This document shows, in pieces, positions 1 to 11,431 of a DNA stretch of 64,000 nt. The stretch comes from Macrotis lagotis (lineage: Eukaryota > Chordata > Mammalia > Peramelemorphia > Peramelidae): contig NC_133660.1 in the NCBI RefSeq assembly GCF_037893015.1, positions 161,132,937 through 161,196,936 of the forward strand. Direction: 5' to 3'. Both the position numbers and the translations under genes were made by a program. Within the stretch, counting starts at the first letter, position 1. Each line of letters begins with the position of its first letter. The notes beneath the pieces are model-generated. The model had not been told where the DNA came from, made no database searches, and worked only from the letters and a program-made list of their open reading frames with translations.

Positions 1-427
1 TTCAACACATTTTTTCTGTTATTCTATTCCATCTCTTCATGAAATGGAACATCTAAAGCCAAGTTACATCACTCCCCCAAGCTTTGCCAACACTATGTCC
101 TACAATTCAAAACTTATCCTGAATATTCTTCTTTGAGGAACTCCAATTCCATGGTAGAAATTCAACTGGCAGAGGAGACCTAATCCATCTTATGTTCTTG
201 GGGCAGTGCCTTCATAACTTTTGTTTGTTGTTGTTTGGTGGCAGAAGAAAGGATTATTATCCTGTGGGATCAGAAACTGAATGAAATCATGCTATACAAG
301 AAGGGGTACCAAGGTATGGGGTGGAAAATCCATTTTGCCTAATATTGTTCTTCAAACAGACACTGGACATACAAGATAGGAAGCTTCTCAGCTAGGGGTG
401 CCCTCCAGATGATACATTTTTAATGCG
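1..427. other. Unassigned non-coding stretch
   Basis: No ORF with family resemblance and no repeat I can name. The base composition is ordinary and somewhat AT-rich, with one short GTT-repeat patch near 223-236. Confidence 0.4.
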
Positions 428-1283
428 CATTATCACCTCACACTTACCAGATTGGCTGAATTAACAAAAAAGAAAAAGGACCAATGCTGGAGAGGATGTG
501 GGAAAAACTGGGATACTAATGCACTGTTGGTGGAGTTGTGAACAGATCCAACCATTCTGGAAAGTAATGTGGAACTATGCCCAAAGGACAATTAAACTGT
601 GCATACCCTTTGATCTAGCAATACCATTACTAGATCTATTCCAAAGAGATCATAAAAAAGGAGGGAAGACCCACGTTTTCAAAAACATTTATAGCAGCTC
701 TTTTTGTAGTGGCAAAGAACTGGAAATTGAGGGGATGCCCATGAACTGGCGAATGGTTGAACAAAATATAGTATATGAATGTTGTGGAGTACCATTGTTC
801 TGTGAGAAATCATGAGTAGGAGGACATCAGAATAACTTGAAAAGATTGTTGCTGAGTGAAATGAGCAGAACTAGGATAACATTGTATACATTAACAACAC
901 ATTATGTGATGATCAACTATTATATGACTGAACTCCCCCTCAACAGTTCTATGATCAAGGACAATTCTAAGACTTGTGTTGGAAAATGTCATCCACATCA
1001 GGAAAAAAAACAACTACAGAGTCTGAAGGCAGACCAAAACATAGTATTTTCACTTTTTTTAAACTTGTTTTGTTTTGTTTAGTTCTGATTCTTCTTTCAT
1101 AACATGATTAATATGGAATTATGTTAAACATGATTGCACATTTTTAACCTTTATTAGATTACTCACTATCATGGAGAGGGAAGGTAAGGAGGGAGGTAGA
1201 AAAATGTAGAACTCAAAGGTTTACAAGAGATGAATATTGAAAACAAATCTTTGCATGTAATTGAAAAAATAAAATAACATTCA
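428..1283 (+). mobile_element. L1-type LINE, 3' end (ORF2 C-terminus + 3'UTR)
   Basis: 5'-truncated LINE-1 relic. The frame at 498-815 reads HCWWSCEQIQPFWKVMWNY, then a CIPFDLAIPLL segment and a frame-broken version of the FIAALFVVAKNWK region. This is the typical C-terminal part of mammalian L1 ORF2. Stops and small indels break the frame, so nothing functional is encoded. The 3'UTR has the GGGAAGG-rich block near 1177 and ends in an A-rich AAAAAATAAAATAACA tail. I saw no clear target-site duplication. Confidence 0.75.
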
Positions 1284-1550
1284 AAAAAGTTTAATTTGCA
1301 TTATTAATATTTTCTTCATCACTTTTATAAATCTAGACAATCTTCAAAACAATAAATTAAGACCTGATTTGTAGTATTTGCCCATTTCCAAGGTGTAAGC
1401 ACTAACAGGTAAGATTTAACAGTGGGCTTTCAGGTTTGACACTAAAAGAACAGTCATGATTCCCATTGACTTCCTACATAGGGATATCTTTACAGTTATC
1501 AATTAGTTTAGCATGGAATAAAACATACTGTTGCGAGGCTTCAAAGTATA

Positions 1551-2117
1551 AAAAGAAGCTTCCACTATGCCCCAAGGGCAACAAAAATGTGCACACCCCT
1601 TGATCCAGCAATATCACTAGGGGTATACCCTGAAGAGATGATGAAAAAGGGTAAAAACATCACTTGCACAAAAATATTCATAGCAGCCCTGTTTGTGGTG
1701 GCAAAGAATTGGAAATCAAGTAAATGTCCTTCAATTGGAGAATGGCTTAGCAAACTGTGGTATATGTATGTGTTCTATTAGAAACCAAGAGAGATGGGAA
1801 TTAAGGGAAGCCTGGAGGGATTTGCATGAACTGATGCTGAGTGAGACACGCTAACAGCAACATGGGAGTGATGATCAACCTTGATGGACTTGCTCGTTCC
1901 ATCAGTGCAACAATCAGGGACAATTTGGGGCTGTCTGCCATGGAGAATACCATCTATATCCAGAGAAAGAACTGTGGAGTTTGAACAAAGACCAAGGACT
2001 ATTAACATTAATTTAGGAAAAAAACCTGATATCTTATTGTCTGATCTTGCTATCTCTTAAACTTTATGTTTCTCCCTTAAGGATATGATTTCTCTCTCGT
2101 AAAAAAAGAAGCTTCCA
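1551..2117 (+). mobile_element. 5'-truncated L1 insertion with 14-bp target duplication
   Basis: The body at 1565-2103 is an L1 3' end. The frame at 1587-1781 gives the ORF2 tail (CTPLDPAISLGVYPEEMMKK, then FIAALFVVAKNWKSSKCPSI), followed by 3'UTR. The same 14 bases (AAAAGAAGCTTCCA) sit immediately before it at 1551-1564 and after it at 2104-2117. They define the insertion ends and indicate target-primed reverse transcription. The element lacks almost everything upstream of the ORF2 C-terminus. Confidence 0.8.
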
Positions 2118-2537
2118 GCCATCATTCTTGATGTTAGATGTGTCAGTTCCAGTAGTAACTGCTGGGTGGCAGAGATTAGGCTTTCAACTATCTCCCCCTA
2201 TTATTATTTTAAGGATAGTTACTTAGAAAATAGCTTTATTAATACTCTCTGGTGTTTACAGACAGAAATCAGACACTATAGAAACATATTCCAAATTCTT
2301 ACTTCATTCAATAACATCTTTTTACATAATTCTAGTCATTACATGATCTGGAATATTGGCAAAGTTGAGGGTAGGGAGGAAGGATAGAATTATGACAAGG
2401 CAGAGTACCTTTTTGCAGCTATGCTAGGTTCTTCCACCATCATTTTAATAGACTGTTGGGGAATTAGTAATATATAATACCAGTTACTACAAAGCCTCTT
2501 GACAGATTTGTAGAATTTGAAAGTGAAAAGGAACATC
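2118..2537. other. Unassigned non-coding stretch
   Basis: No recognisable gene or repeat. The short open frame at 2166-2387 has no family resemblance and no codon pattern that would suggest coding. Confidence 0.35.
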
Positions 2538-2890
2538 AAGATGGCAGAGTAGAGGCAACAACCTAGTTAATTTCTTTCAACATTCCCCTTCAAACACTAA
2601 AATAATGTAAATTAAATTCTGTAGTTTAGGTTGAGGCATTTTCTATCCAAGGATAACTTAGGAGGATAAAAGGAGAGGTCTGTGACACCAAGGTTAGGGA
2701 TAGCTCATAGCTCATGCTGTGGCAATACTAGCAGTGGGCCTTGGAGGTGATTGTAAAAGCAATAGCAGCAATTTGGGGGAACTCTCAGCCCAGAAACAAT
2801 AAGGGATTAGACAAATAGAAAGAGATTACAGGGCATCATTTGGCAGTTCTATTGCCCATACACAGCTCCTAATTGCAGTTCCAAGCTGCT
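2538..2890 (+). mobile_element. L1-type 5'UTR fragment (tentative)
   Basis: Begins near CAAGATGGCAGAGTAGAGGC, the usual start of marsupial L1 5' ends. It continues with a GATAACTTAGGAGG...AGGTCTGTGACACC block that I associate with the same UTR. It is truncated before any ORF1 and abuts an antisense element. The identification rests on recalled consensus. Confidence 0.45.
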
Positions 2891-3724
2891 TTTAACACAA
2901 ATGAGTATTGATTGTACTTTTTAAAAATAAAAATGTTCTGCATTTAAATATAATTTTTTCAATGAAATTTGAAATTTACCTTGAGTTTTACAAATTTACC
3001 CCTATTCTTGCTTCCTTCCTCCTACCCTCCACAGAAGGCAGTCTGTTAGTTTTTATATTTGTTTCCAAGGTATGCATTGATCTAAATTGAATGTGATGAG
3101 AGAGAAATCATATCCTTAAGGAAGAAAAATAAAGCATAAGAGCAAAATTACATAATAAGATAATGGGGTTTTTTTCTAAATTGAAGGTAATAGTCTTTGA
3201 CCTTTGTTCAAACTCCACAATTCTTTCTCTGGCTACAGATGGTATTATCCATTACAAATAGCCCAAAATTGTCTGATTGTTGCACTGATGGAATGAGCAG
3301 ATCCATCAAGGATGATGATCATCCCCATGTTGTTAGGGTGTACAATGTTTTTCTGTTTCTGCTTATCTCTCTCAGCCCTGAATTCCCATTCCTTCTGGTT
3401 TCTTGTTGTTGTGGTTAATATGATTATACATTACTAAAATATTCTTGTTTAAGAGTAAACATAATACCCCATCCCCCACAAAAATATAGAACCTCATGAG
3501 AAGAAAGTAAAGAAAGAGAAAAAAATGTTACAATCTGTGTTCTGATACCATCAGATTTGTCTTAGGTGGATCACATTCTTTATCATAAGTCCATCACAGA
3601 AGTTACTTCCATATTTTTCCATAGTTTCTGTTGCTGATTATAATTCCCTCCATCAATTCTTCCCCCACTACCATATATTATATTTTCTCTCCCTTTCACT
3701 CTGTCCCTCTTCAAAATGTGCTAT

Positions 3725-3873
3725 AGGATAGTTGAGTGGTGCAGTGGACAGAGCATGGGCCCATTGACCAAGAGGCCCCAAGCCCACATACCACCCCAGA
3801 GACCCAGCAATCACCTGGCCCCATGGTCCCAGGCAGGCCACCCAATCCCAGCCCCTTGCAAAAAGTAAAAAAG
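3725..3873 (+). mobile_element. Divergent tRNA-type SINE
   Basis: The head (GTTGAGTGGTGCAGTGGACAGAGCA) and tail (CCTTGCAAAAAG) match the common SINE of this window. The middle is very different: C-rich, and lacking a recognisable GTTCAAATCC B box. Flanks AAAATGTGCTAT (3713-3724) and AAAATGTGTTAT (3874-3885) form a target duplication with one mismatch, so it inserted as one unit. Confidence 0.6.
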
Positions 3874-4088
3874 AAAATGTGTTATTTCTGACTTTTCTCT
3901 CCTATGATCTAACCTCTGCTCTATCACCCACATCCCCCCTTCCCCCTGTCCCTCTTCTCCTTTTTACTCTAAATTTCTATACCCTATTGTGTGTGTATGC
4001 TGTTTCCTCTCTGATCCATTTCTGATGAGAGTGAAGGTTCCCTTAATCCCCCTCGCCTTCCCCCTTCTATGTCATTGCAAAAGCTCAT

Positions 4089-4149
4089 TGCAATATATAT
4101 ATAATATATATATTTATATAATATATAAACATATATATATATATATATC
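4089..4149. repeat. (AT)n-rich microsatellite
   Basis: Interrupted TA/TATAT repeats inside the 3' region of the antisense half-L1. Confidence 0.9.
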
Positions 4150-4286
4150 TTTCTCTTACTCTCATTCCATTTCCCTTTTAGCCATTGACTCCATTTTTAC
4201 AAAATATTATAACTTCAAATTCAACTCTCTCCTGTGCTTCATCTATAAAAGTTTCTTCTACCTGCTCTATTAAATGAGAAGGTTCA

Positions 4287-4437
4287 GGGGCGGCTAGGTG
4301 ACACAGTGGATAAAGCACCCGGCCCTGGAGTCAGGAGTACCTGGGTTCAAATCTGGTCTCAGACACTTGATGATTACCTAGTTGTGTGGCCTTGGGCAAA
4401 CCACTTAACCCCATTTGCCTTGCAAAAAACCTAAAAA
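4287..4437 (+). mobile_element. tRNA-derived SINE (WSINE1-like), intact
   Basis: Full-length copy with head GGGGCGGCTAGGTGACACAG, B box GGTTCAAATC, tail TGCAAAAAACCTAAAA. An exact 15-bp target duplication AAATGAGAAGGTTCA lies at 4272-4286 and 4438-4452. It inserted into the antisense half-L1, so it is younger than that element. Confidence 0.9.
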
Positions 4438-4571
4438 AAATGAGAAGGTTCAAATGAGCATTATAAGTATCATTTTTCTATGCAGGAATATATGCAGTTC
4501 ATCATCAAGTCCCCTCATAATTTACCTTCTCCTCCAATCTCTATGCTCCACCCGAGTCCTGTATTTGAAGG

Positions 4572-5740
4572 TCAAACTTTCTGTTCAGCTCTGGTCATTT
4601 CAAGAGGAACATTTGAAATTTCCCCTGGTTCATTGAAAGTCCATCTTTTCACCTGGAAGAGGATGTTCAATTTTGCTGGGTAGTTGATTCTTGGTTGCAT
4701 TCCAAGCTCTTTTGCCTTCTGGAATATTATATTCCAAGCCCTACAAGCTCTTAATGTAGTTGCTGCTGAGTCCTGTGTGATTCTGACTGCAGCTCCATAA
4801 TATTTGAATTGTGTCCTTCTGGCTGCTTGTAATATTTTCTCTTTGACTTGGGAGTTCTGGAACTTGGCTATAATAGTCCTGGGGGTTGTTTTTTGGGGAT
4901 CTCTTTCTCAGGGAGATTGGTGGATTCTCTCAATTTCTATTTTGCCCTCTGCTCCTAAGATATCAGGGCAATTTTCCTGTAGGGATTCTTTAAAAATGAG
5001 GTCAAGGGCTCTTTTCCTGATCATGACTTTCAGGTATTCCAATAATTTTTAATTTATCTTTTCTGAATCTGTTTTCCAGATCAGTTGTTTTTTCAATGAG
5101 ATGTTTCACATTTTCTTCTAATTTTTTTCATTCTTTTGGTGTTGAAGTATTATGTCTTGATTTCTTGCAAAGTCATCAGGTTCCTTTAGCTCCATTCTAT
5201 ATCTGAAGGATTTGTTTTCCTCAGAGAGCTTTCTTATCTCCTTTTCCATCTGGTTAATTTTCTTCTCAATAACTTTTTTGAACTGTTTTTATCCATTTGA
5301 CCTAAGCTGGTTTTTAACATGTTATTTTCTTCAGCATTTTTTTGGGATTTCCTTGACTAAGCTGCTGACTTCATGTTCATGTTTTTCCTGCATCTCTTTC
5401 ATTTCTTTTCCCAATTTTTCTTCTATCTCCCTTACTTGATTTTCAAAATCTTTTTTGAGCTCTGTCATGGTATGAGTCCAACTTCTATTTTTCTTGAAGT
5501 CTTTAGATACAGAAGCTTGTACCTTCCTCACCTTCAGATTGAGTATTCTGATCCTTCTTGGGATCATAGACAAAGTATTTGTCAATGCTCAGTTTCCTTT
5601 TTTTCCCCTGTTTACTGATTCCCCCCTGCCTGTGCCAGGTTTTGGGGAGCTTCCTGAGCTTTTTAGTTTTATTGGGACACCCCCACAAGGACCTCGGTGT
5701 GTGAGGCACTGACTGCTCTCCTAGTCTGTGAATGACCACA
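4572..5740 (-). pseudogene. L1 ORF1 relic (coiled coil, RRM, C-terminal domain)
   Basis: Minus-strand translation shows the ORF1p layout. A basic N-terminal part contains KQGKKRK. A coiled coil at about 5331-5585 contains FENQVREIEEKLGKEMKEM. An RRM-like segment near 4820-4900 reads TPRTIIAKFQNSQVKEKIL, and the C-terminal domain near 4640-4700 contains RINYPAKLN. ORF1p is an RNA-binding trimer that coats L1 RNA. A TGA within the linker before the RRM and frame changes near the coiled coil disable it. The natural stop codon is still present at 4572-4574. Confidence 0.8.
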
Positions 5741-6389
5741 AGAGCACCCCTCTGCCACAGGGCTGAGGTGGGGAGGTCTCTATTCTATGGGGGGGGCCTA
5801 GGCTGCAATCAGGATCTAAATGTGATCAGAGTCCCAGAATCCTGTTCCAGGGCCAGAGGACAGACCCTCGGAAGTCTCCCTCCATTCCTTTACCTTCAGT
5901 GGGGCTGATCACTCAGGGAGCAGATGCCTGGAGGCTCCTGCTTGCCAGTTCCATGAGCCTGCTTCTGTTTCCTGGATCTGGGCTGTGGACTATGCTGAGT
6001 GTGCTAAGTGCTGTGACTGTGCTCAGGGCCTGGGCAGAGGTCTCCCTGCTGATCTTCCAAGTTGTGTTTGGTTCTCCCCTGGGGTGCAGGTCAGGAAACT
6101 GCTTCTGCTGCTGGGAACCACAGCTCCCAGGCACCCTGGGGCTGTTCCCAGGAGGCTGAATTTTCTTCACTCTGGCCAGGCCACCCCTCTAATCCTGTGG
6201 AACAGTTTTTCTCCACTATTTTCCAGGTTACCTTGGACTGGAGAATTGTCTCAATGGATCTTTCTGTGGGGTCTATCTCTCGAAAATTTAGTTAGAGTCA
6301 TAATTTTAAGATTTTTGAAATATTTTCGAGAGAACACCTAGGAGAGGCTCTTCTACTACCGCCATATTAAACTCTGCCCTGAAACATAC

Positions 6390-6600
6390 TTTTTTACTGT
6401 ATTTTTTGTGTCTTTTAGTTTGTTTTCTTTCATAATATGACTACTATATGTTTTTCATGACAGCCTACAGATAACTATATCAAATTGCTTGCCTTTTTAT
6501 GAAAGGGAAGAGAATTTGTAACTCAAAAGAAGAAAAAGTATGCTAAAAATTGCTTTTGTATATAATTGGGGAAAATATTAATTGAAAATTTTCTATATTT
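6390..6600 (+). mobile_element. L1 3'UTR fragment
   Basis: Contains the TTTCATAATATGACTACTAT and GAAAGGGAAGAGAATTTGTAACTCAAA blocks typical of marsupial L1 3'UTRs, and ends in TATATAATTGGGGAAAATAT. It directly abuts the 5' end of the antisense half-L1. Confidence 0.55.
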
Positions 6601-6609
6601 ATTGATATA

Positions 6610-6828
6610 GTCATGTGGCAGGACCTGAGTTAGAATCCAGACATAGATGCTTACTAGCTGTATGACCCTGGGCAAGGTTCTTAACCTCTGTAAAAGTTTC
6701 CTTCATCTGCAAGATTAAAAAAAAAAAGCCTCTTGGGTGGTTATGAAAATTAAATGTACTAAGTAAAAACACTTAGTACAGGGTCCACAATAAGCACTAT
6801 AAAATTTCTGGCTATTATTACAAAGTGG
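6610..6828 (+). mobile_element. MIR (CORE-SINE)
   Basis: Shows ACCTGAGTTAGAATCC, TGACCCTGGGCAAGG, the CTTAACCTCTG block and the ACTTAGTACAGGGTCCACAATAAG tail in MIR order. Confidence 0.75.
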
Positions 6829-7431
6829 ATTTAAACCACTAAACAAAGGTACAAGAGTAAAGAAAATAACAGGGGAAATAAGCAGAGAGCAAGGACTCCA
6901 ATATGCAATCTTGACTGGATCATACCTCTCCCTATAGGAAGACCCTTCTATCTGGGCCTTTGACAACCGATAGAGTAATTCCCTCAGTGAGAACTAACAA
7001 TGTAGAATGATCATGGATCTAGAAGATTCACCCAGTCTTTCATATTTCACTTGAAACTAACCATTTCCAGTTGAGTATGATTAAGAGAAAGTATGAAATA
7101 AGCATATTGATTTCATGGCTGCCAAAAAGTGGAGGACATGATGAAACCAAGGTTATAGGCCAGAGGGATGCATTAGAGAATATCTGTCAAAGACATCCCA
7201 TGCCTTCTCCTCCTACTTTGATACTTTCATCAGCTGCTTGAACCATCTTCACCAGGGGATTGGAAGAAGAGGTATCAAGTAATGTTAACACATGGTCAGA
7301 GTAAGCTAGATGAAGAGAGCTGAGTCACTCCAATTTAGTGGTAGTAGTCCATCATGAGCATAATGTGCTTAGGAAAACTGAGGAGGAAGAATGGAGTTTT
7401 CTGACAATAATAATACACTGGTCACTACTTG
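6829..7431. other. Unassigned non-coding stretch
   Basis: No gene or named repeat recognised. It ends at the assembly gap. Confidence 0.35.
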
Positions 7432-7531
7432 NNNNNNNNNNNNNNNNNNNNNNNNNNNNNNNNNNNNNNNNNNNNNNNNNNNNNNNNNNNNNNNNNNNNN
7501 NNNNNNNNNNNNNNNNNNNNNNNNNNNNNNN
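7432..7531. other. Assembly gap (100 N)
   Basis: Exactly 100 N. This is a conventional placeholder, so the true gap length is probably unknown. Confidence 0.97.
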
Positions 7532-8330
7532 AGGTGATAATCTTTGAACATCCAGTTACTTCCTCTTCCCTCCACTTTCCTTTTCAGAACTCCAAGCCAT
7601 TTCCCCTCAACTTCTAAAGGTTCCCACCATTATGTCCCTGAGTAGTCCACCAGCTGGTGGGAACTTTGGTCTTCATCTATATGGAGGAATGTATCAGAGC
7701 TGAAGCGGACACTTTCCCTCCTCACAGACCAGGCAGAAGCTATATGGTAGCTGGCCTTGATGGTTTTGTTTGAAACAGCTCATGGAAAATTGGGTCAAAT
7801 TAAAAAGTGATTTTTTTTTTAAATGTTAAGAGAGAGATTAGAATCGAACAAATACAAATCTCCAGGATCTAGGAAATACAAAGGGAGTTGACTACTATTT
7901 TTGATGCTAATTAATAAAAAGAAAGAGAGGCATATACCTTAAAGGCTTTTGGGCAGTGAACTTCTGGGGTAATTGTGTCATTTTCGTGTACTTCAAGGGA
8001 AAATAATATTGAGATAGGAGGAAAAAAGTATGGCAATTGTCCTGCTCAGGACTCAAGAAGACAGCTGGAAGGAGATAGTCTACCTATTTTCCTACCTATC
8101 CCCAAAGTCCCTTTTCATTTGGAAGCTTGAACCATCTTTTATAAAAAAAAAAGATCACCTTAGGATGAGAAAGAATATACATAGAGAGATTTAGGGAAAT
8201 GAAGCTCTGCCTGTCCAGATATCTAACAAGAAGGAAGAGTAATTCCAAACTGGGGAAGGGGTACTCCTTCCAAGTCCCTCTGTGAGTATCCATCTCATAT
8301 GGAGAGATAGAGTGAGGTCACAAGCTGGAC
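7532..8330. other. Unassigned non-coding stretch
   Basis: No recognisable repeat or coding pattern. Probably unique sequence. Confidence 0.35.
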
Positions 8331-8334
8331 TTGG

Positions 8335-8562
8335 AGTTGGTAAGTTGTTGTGGTTTACTCTTTGTGACCTGTTTAGGTTTTTCCTTGGAATGGTTTGTCA
8401 TTAGCTTCTCCAGTTCATTGTACAGATAAGGAAACTGAGACACATAGGTTTAAGTGATTTGCCCAAGGTTACCCAGCTAATTAAGTGTCTAAGCCCAACA
8501 TTGAACTCAGACCTTCCTAACTCCAGCCTGGGGCTCTATCCACAGCACTATCTAGCTGCCCC
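8335..8562 (-). mobile_element. MAR1-type CORE-SINE, antisense
   Basis: Reverse complement of the MAR1/MIR-like family: GGAAACTGAGACACATAGG, GATTTGCCCAAGGTTACCCAGC, and a GGCTCTATCC...TAGCTGCCCC head. Confidence 0.7.
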
Positions 8563-8680
8563 TGGAGTTAGGAAGACCAGGATTCAAATCCTGCCCTTCC
8601 AATATTACTTGTGCGACCATGGTTAAGTCAATTACCAGTTCTGAGCATCAGTGTCCTCTCCCATAAAATGCATTTTGCTC
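8563..8680 (+). mobile_element. MAR1-type SINE fragment, sense
   Basis: TGGAGTTAGGAAGACCAGG, ATTCAAATCCTGCC and a degraded CCTCTCCCATAAAATG block. It sits head-to-head with the preceding antisense copy and forms an inverted repeat with it. Confidence 0.6.
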
Positions 8681-8701
8681 CTTTCAGAAAAGAATTGATT
8701 T

Positions 8702-8849
8702 GGGGCAGCTAGGTGGCACAGTGGATAGAGCACAGGCCCTGGGGTCGGGAGTATCTGAGTTCAAATCCGGTCTCAGACACTTTAATAATTACCTAGCTTT
8801 GTGGCCTTGGGCAAGCCACTTAACCTCATTTGCCTTGCAAAAAAAAAAA
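8702..8849 (+). mobile_element. tRNA-derived SINE (WSINE1-like)
   Basis: Full length: GGGGCAGCTAGGTGGCACAG head, GTTCAAATCCGG B box, CCTTGCAAAAAAAAAA tail. No clear target duplication was found. Confidence 0.85.
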
Positions 8850-9186
8850 CGCATTGGTTTTCTATTTCTGTCCAATCCTACAGCAAAGACAGCATTTTTA
8901 ATTGTTCTATAATAATTCCCCAAGGACTCTTCTGGTCAACATGAGAATGAAGACCAAACTTTAGTCAAGTGAGAAATCAACAATGTAGTCTTTGGGGGGA
9001 CCTTATCTCCATTCCCATTTTTATTGGCAAGTAAAGTTCCTAGAGCAAAGCTATATCTTAGTCCTGAGGGTTCTAAGGTACCTGTGAGGGCATAGGGTAT
9101 GTCTTTCATACATTTGGCTTAAGTGCCTGTTCTGGCATTTTCCTTAATATCAATGGCTAGTGATTATAGCTGCAATATCATTTATG
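8850..9186. other. Unassigned non-coding stretch
   Basis: Nothing recognised. Confidence 0.35.
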
Positions 9187-9195
9187 ATTGTTGTC

Positions 9196-9358
9196 TTTTT
9201 TTTTTTTTTTTTTTTTAGTTTTTGCAAGGCAGTGGAGTTAAGTGGCTTGCCCAAGGCCACGCAGTTAGGTAATTATTAAGTGTCTGAGGCCAGATTTGAA
9301 CTCAGGTACTCTTGACCCCAGGGCAGGTGCTCTATCCACGGCGCCACCTAGCAGCTCC
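9196..9358 (-). mobile_element. tRNA-derived SINE (WSINE1-like), antisense
   Basis: Begins with a run of about 19 T (the A tail) and ends GCGCCACCTAGCAGCTCC. ATTGTTGTC flanks it at 9187-9195 and 9359-9367. It landed in the tail of an RTE-type SINE. Confidence 0.88.
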
Positions 9359-9430
9359 ATTGTTGTCCTTTGTAATCAAAGAAGATCATGACATCATATG
9401 GATGAGGGAATGACTTTAACATTATGATTT
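9359..9430 (-). mobile_element. RTE-type SINE tail fragment
   Basis: Reverse complement reads ATGATGTCATGATCTTCTTT followed by an ACAAAGGACAACAAT tail. This is the end of the RTE-derived SINE seen more completely at 54475-54645. Confidence 0.5.
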
Positions 9431-9484
9431 TTGTGAGGGGAATGTTGTGGAAAACCATCCTTCTCACTGCTTCTTTCAGAACAG

Positions 9485-9597
9485 TCTTCACTCTTGTAAA
9501 GACTAACAGACTGCCTTTTGTGAGGGGTTGGGGGAGGGAGGAAGTAAGATTAGGGTAAAAATTGTAAAAATCAAAATACATAAAATCTTAAAAGAAA
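9485..9597 (+). mobile_element. L1 3' terminus
   Basis: AACAGACTGCCTTTTGTGAG, then a GGGGGAGGGAGG block and a GTAAAAATTGTAAAAATCAA tail. This is the sense version of the terminus seen antisense near 2960 and 34440. Confidence 0.65.
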
Positions 9598-9834
9598 GAA
9601 CAATCTTCACTCCATGGCCTGATCTAATAGGAAATAGTGGGAGTTCTTGGCCTTATGGGGTCTTTTCCATGTTATTGAGCCCCCCCCCATGTTATTCTAA
9701 GCAGAGCATCAGTATGTTGATATTACGGTGACAAGCTTGCAACAATATGATAAAAACTAACCTGTCTCTTGATGGTCTAAGCATCAGTACAGTGATTTTA
9801 TAGCAATAGTCTTTCACCAGTAAGCTAAAGCTAA

Positions 9835-10070
9835 CTAGAGATAGAGTGTTGGGCCTGGAGTTAGGAAGACTCATTTTTCTGAGTTCAAATCCAATCTCTG
9901 ACATTTATCAACTGTGTGACCCTGGGCAAGTCACTTAATCCTATTTGCCTCAATTTCCTCATCTGTAAAATGAGCTGAAGAAGGAAATAGCAAGCCAGTT
10001 AAATATCCCTACCAAGAAAACTCCAAATGGGGACATGAAGAATCAGATATGACCAAACAATAGAATGTTT
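9835..10070 (+). mobile_element. MAR1-type CORE-SINE
   Basis: In order: GGGCCTGGAGTTAGGAAGAC, GTTCAAATCC, TGTGACCCTGGGCAAGTCAC, CTCATCTGTAAAATGAGCTG, and an AAACTCCAAATGGGGACATG tail. Confidence 0.8.
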
Positions 10071-11430
10071 AAACAATTAACATTTAAACAAATAATTAAC
10101 TAACTTTTGCAGTGGGATATTTCCTAGGGATACAGAAACACACAATTCCCTAGCTCATCTCAAACCTTGATGAGCATTGGTTCAAAACTGAAGAGTGGCT
10201 GAAAAACATTTTTTTCCACCAAGTCATTTTCAAATATGGCATCTGAGAGATAGAAAAGTCTCTCCCTGACTTACAGAAATGTTTGTGTAGTTCCACTGTA
10301 AGGCTGGGTCATATAAGTCACTCAGGATTTTGCTTCTATCATGCTTGGCTTCCTGGCCAAGTTTCTGGACCCCAGGGGCTCTCAGTTTTTGGAAGCTCAC
10401 AAGGTCACCAGTCTGGTCTGTTCCGTTTCTAATATTCCTTCACAAAAGGAAGGAAATAATAAGACATATCAGGGACAAAAGCAACAACAGGGGCATGAGC
10501 TCATGGCTTCATTTCAACCTCGCTGGGGACTGAAGGTCCTTGGCACAGTCTTCACCTGGAGACTTACAACAAAGAGAAGGAGGTCAAGTCATCTAGGCTT
10601 TTGTCTGTAGGCAGGCTTAGCTGCCAGAATCCAGTGGAAAAGCTTTCTTTCCTTCTTGCTAAGTAGACAGGAAAATATTCCCCAAAATGTCTGCGTATGC
10701 TCTTCATAAAGAGTCATGTCTGCTTATTCCACATCACTGGGCGCTACAAGTAGGCTCCCCAGACCCACAAGCTGCCAGAGCTAAGCCCCCAAAGGTCAGT
10801 CCCCTACTCCAACTTGATGACCCCCGTGTGTACTTGTATTATTGGGGGGATGTCTTTCTTTTCTTGAAAAAGAACAAAAAGTGCTGGTAAGTGGAAAAAT
10901 AAGCATTTGGGTAAGGGAACATTATAAACGTTCTATGGGGGGGGGAGAATTTAGAAGTTATTCCTCATTTGCACTGAGGTATGGATTGGGCTATTGTTCT
11001 TCCACTTAACAGAGTCATTTTTTCTTGTGGAGACATCTTTTCAAAATTTCTGTCCAGCTCCCCAGTCTGTAAAGTCTGCTTACAGCAATTATATTCAGCA
11101 AATGGCCTAGACTTTGAAGTCACCTGGCTCAGACAGACTGAGCAGTGTGGGAATGATACTGAATACAAGGTGATGTGGTTTCCTAGGCACTAGCCCTGAA
11201 AGCTTCTGATTCCAATTCCTCTCTGGCACATCCTTTTTTCCCTCTTCCCAACACTCCCTACCCCCCTTAAATCATCAGAACTACTCTGTTAAAATCTGAA
11301 ACCTTAACCCTTGCCTAACCTTTACTTAAAAAATGGGATGGAGAATGAGATTATAGGGGAAGGGTTTTTTGTTTGCTTTTTCTTAATGGGGGAATTTAAC
11401 CTTCAAAGGCAGGGAGGATAACTGACAGGA
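10071..11430. other. Unassigned non-coding stretch
   Basis: About 1.4 kb with no named repeat. Open frames at 10341-10610 and 10687-10890 have no family resemblance. Includes G-rich patches near 10847 and 10938. Confidence 0.35.
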
Positions 11431-11431
11431 A

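Larger units (their letters stand above)
2950..6385 (-). mobile_element. Antisense half-L1 (HAL1-like): 5'UTR, ORF1, 3' region
   Basis: Read on the minus strand it begins at about 6385 with GGCAGAGTTTAATATGGCGG, a typical L1 5' end. A roughly 600-bp GC-richer 5'UTR follows, then ORF1 (5740 to 4572) and a long 3' region ending near 2950. The 2950-3415 part matches the L1 3' end that recurs at 34437-34920. No reverse transcriptase or endonuclease sequence is visible between ORF1 and the 3' end. This is the ORF1-only architecture of HAL1 elements, although two adjacent fragments are also possible. Two SINEs (3725-3873 and 4287-4437) and an AT microsatellite interrupt it. Confidence 0.65.

Noticed and set aside
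5899..6341. ORFs of 85-118 codons on both strands
   Set aside because: They lie in the GC-richer 5'UTR of the antisense half-L1 and overlap each other in several frames, without any domain.
2890..6400. Target-site duplication for the antisense half-L1
   Set aside because: I compared the two flanks by eye and found no convincing direct repeat.
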